Shown here: piece after piece, positions 23,801-25,688 of the stretch
Layout: every line of letters starts with the position of its first letter
Numbering within the stretch: the first letter of the stretch is position 1
IMG/VR virus record: IMGVR_UViG_3300025118_002814
Span: 1 to 25,688 of that record
Reading direction: 5' to 3' (one strand)
Source of the DNA: a virus
DNA: 25,688 nt
Made by a program: the position numbers and the translations under genes
Notes under the pieces: model-generated
Databases searched by the model: none
What the model was told of the DNA's origin: nothing
What the model saw: only the letters and a program-made list of their open reading frames with translations

Positions 23801-24305
23801 AACTTGGTAAAGTACTAATAAAATCAGTACTTAAAGCTGCATTTGAGAACATCTCACTACCAATTGTTACATTTGACCCAGTTAAAGGAATGTAAAATGG
23901 TAAAGACGTAGCACCCGATGTATACGCGGTAGTAGCCGCACTAAACGAAGATGGGTCAAGACTACCTATAGTTTGTACAGACCATGACGGTCCTGCATCA
24001 TAACCACTTAATCCTAATACTCTTGTAACAAACAATTGGTTAGATTGACTAAGATATGATTTTGCGATATATCCTAACTCATATTTTGGTATTTGTGAGT
24101 CTACATATTTTATTGGTGATGTTCCACCGAATCTAGTTGTGAAATCATCATATGATTGTATAAATATTGGTTCGAAAGCTGGACCTTTTAAGGTCTCTCC
24201 AACTAAACCTAGTGTGGTAACACCAACGCTCTGTGCTACAAATGTTAAATCTTTCTCGGATGTGTATACACCTGGAGAAACAAATACTTTATTACCGTCT
24301 GCCAT
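20841..24305 (-). CDS. Tail sheath protein with very large central insertion (gp18-like)
   Basis: 1,154 residues against about 660 in T4 gp18. The N-terminus is typical (VSPGVYTSEKDLTFVAQ, then TTLGLVGETLKGPAFEP). The C-terminal sheath domain is typical too: WFASAGYTRGLV, GPIIWGNKTL (around 1037-1044), DRINVRRLLLQTRKLI, and the final ALEYIFVEFLITPTGASFEDI split as ALEYIFVEFLI and TPTGASFEDI. The extra ~500 residues lie between about residue 110 and 800, are Thr/Ser/Gly-rich and contain cysteine pairs (TTCCSGT, LQCCLTYL, VTFDCSGGTYY). Such insertions usually form outward-facing decoration domains. The box 36 nt upstream and the A/T-rich leader match those of the tube and SSB genes, in keeping with high expression. 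Confidence 0.88.
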   Translation of the reverse strand: MADGNKVFVSPGVYTSEKDLTFVAQSVGVTTLGLVGETLKGPAFEPIFIQSYDDFTTRFGGTSPIKYVDSQIPKYELGYIAKSYLSQSNQLFVTRVLGLSGYDAGPSWSVQTIGSLDPSSFSAATTAYTSGATSLPFYIPLTGSNVTIGSEMFSNAALSTDFISTLPSSIKAHFGNGNATNPLQDWEETIYLTNGTSTTLKADLLAWAKAIYGIASDLGDADVGDAASAPYSSCSGSNPDYLVSATTPFYGGAIYQYGVIPTDYTNLATATTTNSLSATSSTTIYNRLGVDSNTALEGPLDYENDAWYYGLFDYTGDTTCCSGTTYSGVSYQLYATTANTGACQMISTGSTTIGGTAFTVFSGYCAVDYVDWGGVQPYTDYDGMVVLTFRSRGLSTKASGGPVYEITANTVTFDCSGGTYYKVLEDPFASFGINARTAEGKDYTFKTSMSVTSTDYASSVFGVTPFDKKAIDVPLFVEESYPTLLKDSWRKGKVRGLQCCLTYLPSARATTNTGTIAWNMHEWLTPETPYVVSELQGSDVFRLFKFVSISDGTTANREYKVSLINLSFERAEFDVIVRDFYDTDANPVVLEKYTRCSLDPTKVSFIGRKIGTSTGEFELKSKYTMLFLGEGVLDGTFATSLPCGFEGYRFRSYGNCPINPRLVYKTKYYTPGEVVYDPPFGTGTVNNATVSGGDKISKVYLGISDTMGAGYDPSFFDHKGYVVPSNVCTATAGGEWSVITQGFHMDSGATVVVGGSGTYVSWSGTTLAGKSVFECGVTSFRTEPTLSTDPYKKLRARKFTLAPHGGFDGWDIYRKTRSNTDDYRMGLTGFLNGACVSTEFANATGSGTFKKLNTNEANTDYFAYLRGINEFSNPEAIDINVFATPGIDYVDNLGLVNEAIDMVETDRADSLYITTTPDYNMFVADTTDTANQISPEEAVDNVEDSLIDSNYTATYYPWIQVRDTANNKQIYIPPTSEVMRNIALTDNISFPWFASAGYTRGLVDATKARKKLTLDERDTLYVGRLNPIATFSDTGPIIWGNKTLQVRESALDRINVRRLLLQTRKLISAVAVRLIFEQNDEIVRQQFLDLVNPILDSIRRDRGLTDFRVVLSNDPEEIDRNEMNGKIYIKPTRALEYIFVEFLITPTGASFEDI

Positions 24306-24341
24306 GTTTTATAATTTTTAAAATGTTTTATTTACTTTTAT

Positions 24342-24349
24342 TATAAATA
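24342..24349 (-). promoter_or_regulatory. Promoter box TATTTATA upstream of the sheath gene
   Basis: Gene-orientation context is TTATATTTATAATA. It ends 36 nt before the ATG at 24305. Confidence 0.6.
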
Positions 24350-24384
24350 TAATCCCTAATATCAAAAGTTATGGTATAAAACAC

Positions 24385-24392
24385 TATATTTG
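24385..24392 (+). promoter_or_regulatory. Possible -7 box TATATTTG of the ribbon-helix-helix gene
   Basis: Exact TAnnTTTG match 69 nt before the ATG. The expected upstream TTG is not present (GTTATG is nearest), so the promoter is only partly supported. Confidence 0.45.
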
Positions 24393-24407
24393 GTGTTGTG
24401 TAGGTAA

Positions 24408-24443
24408 TTTTTCATACTTTTTTCATACTATATAATAATTATA
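24408..24443 (+). repeat. Candidate operator: perfect 11-bp tandem repeat plus inverted repeat
   Basis: TTTTTCATACT occurs twice without a gap (24408-24418 and 24419-24429). It is followed by the inverted repeat TATAAT-A-ATTATA (24431-24443). The site lies between the candidate -7 box and the start of the RHH gene. RHH repressors commonly bind tandem or inverted short repeats near their own promoters. Confidence 0.5.
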
Positions 24444-24461
24444 TTAAAAATACCCCATCTA

Positions 24462-24629
24462 ATGCCACCACAAGACAAAAAACAAAAAAGCAAAAACTTA
24501 AAAATAAGTACGGAAACCCACTTATTACTTAAAAAATATTGTAATAAGAAAGGCCTGAAGATGTTTGCCTTTGTTGAACTCCTTATAAAAGAAAAGTGTA
24601 AGGCTGTTAAAGATATCTATGGGGAATAA
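24462..24629 (+). CDS. Ribbon-helix-helix (Arc/CopG-type) DNA-binding protein
   Basis: 55 codons, ATG at 24462, TAA at 24627-24629. After a basic N-terminal arm (MPPQDKKQKSK) comes NLKISTETHLLLKKYCNKKG and then LKMFAFVELLIKEKC. This is the RHH pattern: strand LKIS, helix A ending in the turn K-K-G, helix B with the hydrophobic spacing F-A-F-V-E-L-L-I. RHH proteins dimerise and read DNA with the paired strand. Most phage members are repressors. It is on the opposite strand to the tail genes and ends exactly where the gp15-like gene ends (0-nt gap). An adjacent tandem repeat suggests autoregulation. It may also control the divergent sheath promoter box at 24342-24349, about 60 bp from the repeat. 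Confidence 0.75.
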   Translation: MPPQDKKQKSKNLKISTETHLLLKKYCNKKGLKMFAFVELLIKEKCKAVKDIYGE

Positions 24630-25688
24630 CTACCTTACTAGTACTTCAGTTAATGTTAACGTTGATGGTTTGCCTGCCGCGGGCTTAGTTATAGTTATAA
24701 CCAAAATATCCCCGGGATTAACTAATATTGGTTCTTTAAGTGTTATTCCGTCTATTTGAAATGTTGTGTTTCCAATATTCTTGGTTCTTGTTATAGTTAT
24801 ATTAGTTTTATATTTATATGTCACATTCAAAGTTAATTGTGTAGCCCCAAACTCTAATCTATTACTAACTTTATCTATAACTTCCTTACCTAAGGTTCTA
24901 GGTTCCTTCTCTCTATTCTTATTATCAAACCCAAACATCACTAAACTTCTAGATATTGCTGGCTTAACTTCAAATTCTTCTTCGTCTAGTAAAAATCCCT
25001 GCATCTGAAACTGATAGTCTTGTTGGTAGTATCTCCTGTCTTCGGTATCTATTTGACTTTCGTCCCCAATAGAATCCATAACTATAGGTATATAATGTCC
25101 TTTAACAAATGTATAAGCTTGTCTAGAGGTAAATTTCTGAAGTACCACCCTATTAAATTGATTTAACTCTCTCATTCTATTGCACACAATTTTAACATTA
25201 TAGGTGATATCTACAGGTACTGGTTGTGGTATTGTATATACATCATATCCTTTTCTGTTGCCGTCCCATGTTGGTACTTTTGCATAATGAAATTGTTTTC
25301 TATCGGGTATATTATATTTTAAAGCGGGATTACTACCATATTGTACGTCTGGTTTTCTTACAACAACTATAAAAGGTAACTCAACATTTTTATCTTGATT
25401 TGCAAACTTCCAGGTTTGAGAAAATTCTGCCCATCTTTGTAAGGTTAATATCTTATCTATTAAATTTATTTTTTTACCACTTACTGTTGTCTGTAATTGG
25501 TCTCCGACAAATTCTAACATTCCTTTATCTAAATCAGCGTGTAAAATAGATTTAGGTAAATAAGTCCCATCTTCATTTATTAAATCGGCTAACTCCCTTC
25601 TTCTATTAGGGGTAGTTATTCCATTGTACCCATCAGGATAGTGTTCTTGGATAGGGCCAGGATTTATATTTAAATTTTTTTTTATTTT
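24630..25688 (-). CDS. Tail completion / sheath terminator protein (gp15-like), 5' end outside window
   Basis: The frame is open without a stop to the window edge, giving 352 visible residues. The ATG at 25520 is therefore internal: upstream residues such as YLPKSILHADLDKG are plainly coding. The central part shares a layout with T4 gp15: PQPVPVDITYNVKIVCNRMRE, a helix (FNRVVLQKFTSRQAY), then HYIPIVMDSIGDES and RRYYQQDYQFQMQGFLLDEEE, comparable to gp15's P-S-P-I...ELSIFTRY, F-K-R-D-I-K-I-V-L and RRRIEWSLTFEVNGW. gp15 caps the tail and binds the sheath. Position immediately upstream of the sheath gene fits the T4 order 15-18-19. The last ~80 residues are a beta-rich extension (LTLNVTYKYKTNITI) absent from T4 gp15. 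The comparison is from memory, not alignment. Confidence 0.55.
   Translation of the reverse strand, partial: KIKKNLNINPGPIQEHYPDGYNGITTPNRRRELADLINEDGTYLPKSILHADLDKGMLEFVGDQLQTTVSGKKINLIDKILTLQRWAEFSQTWKFANQDKNVELPFIVVVRKPDVQYGSNPALKYNIPDRKQFHYAKVPTWDGNRKGYDVYTIPQPVPVDITYNVKIVCNRMRELNQFNRVVLQKFTSRQAYTFVKGHYIPIVMDSIGDESQIDTEDRRYYQQDYQFQMQGFLLDEEEFEVKPAISRSLVMFGFDNKNREKEPRTLGKEVIDKVSNRLEFGATQLTLNVTYKYKTNITITRTKNIGNTTFQIDGITLKEPILVNPGDILVITITKPAAGKPSTLTLTEVLVR

Noticed and set aside
24630-25520. gp15-like gene starting at the ATG at 25520
   Set aside because: The frame continues open for 56 more codons to the window edge with protein-like sequence (EHYPDGYNGITT, YLPKSILHADLDKG), so that ATG is internal.
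1-25688. Search by eye for tRNA genes, insertion sequences and attachment sites
   Set aside because: No cloverleaf-like sequence, transposase motif or long terminal repeat was seen. This does not exclude weak cases.

Overview
The window is part of the genome of a large, AT-rich, contractile-tailed (T4-like) bacteriophage. Diagnostic proteins are a gp18-type tail sheath, gp19-type tail tube, gp26-type baseplate-hub/assembly protein, tape measure, gp53-type LysM-like wedge protein, a 2,111-residue hub protein ending in an M23 peptidase, a gp32-type single-strand DNA-binding protein and a UvsX/RecA-type recombinase. The host is probably a member of the Bacteroidota, perhaps Flavobacteriia. Three observations support this: promoter -7 boxes of the TAnnTTTG type in front of plus-strand genes, a typical Bacteroidota lipoprotein signal, and A/T-rich leaders without Shine-Dalgarno sequences. 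The exact host cannot be told from the window.

Layout, in the direction of transcription of the main (minus) strand, from high to low coordinates: a gp15-like tail-completion protein (25688-24630, cut by the window edge); the giant sheath (24305-20841); an unknown protein with a His/Asp/Glu-rich tail (20819-20064); a HAD-family hydrolase (18684-17818); the tail tube with its own promoter and terminator (17751-17263); the gp26-like protein with an overlapping 76-codon partner (17099-16163); the tape measure (16138-13988); a baseplate operon of tube-initiator-like protein, unknown protein, gp53-like protein and hub-peptidase (13947-3106); two unknown small/acidic proteins (3031-2053); then the recombination genes SSB, UvsX and the first 28 codons of an FKBP-type prolyl isomerase (1962-1).

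Four plus-strand genes interrupt this. A three-gene cassette (18741-20055) encodes a lipoprotein, a secreted protein and a small two-helix membrane protein, and looks like a moron: host-type promoter, exported products, opposite orientation. A 55-codon ribbon-helix-helix regulator (24462-24629) lies between sheath and gp15-like gene, with a perfect 11-bp tandem repeat and an inverted repeat in its leader.

An 8-bp box, TATTTAyA in gene orientation, occurs in front of all nine minus-strand transcription units that have an intergenic gap. It is probably the phage promoter element. Two adjacent, otherwise unrelated proteins (HAD hydrolase and the His/Asp-rich protein) share an 18-residue N-terminal motif ending in I-x-E, which may be a targeting or processing peptide. 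There is no gene-free stretch above 300 bases; I saw no tRNA, CRISPR array or insertion sequence.
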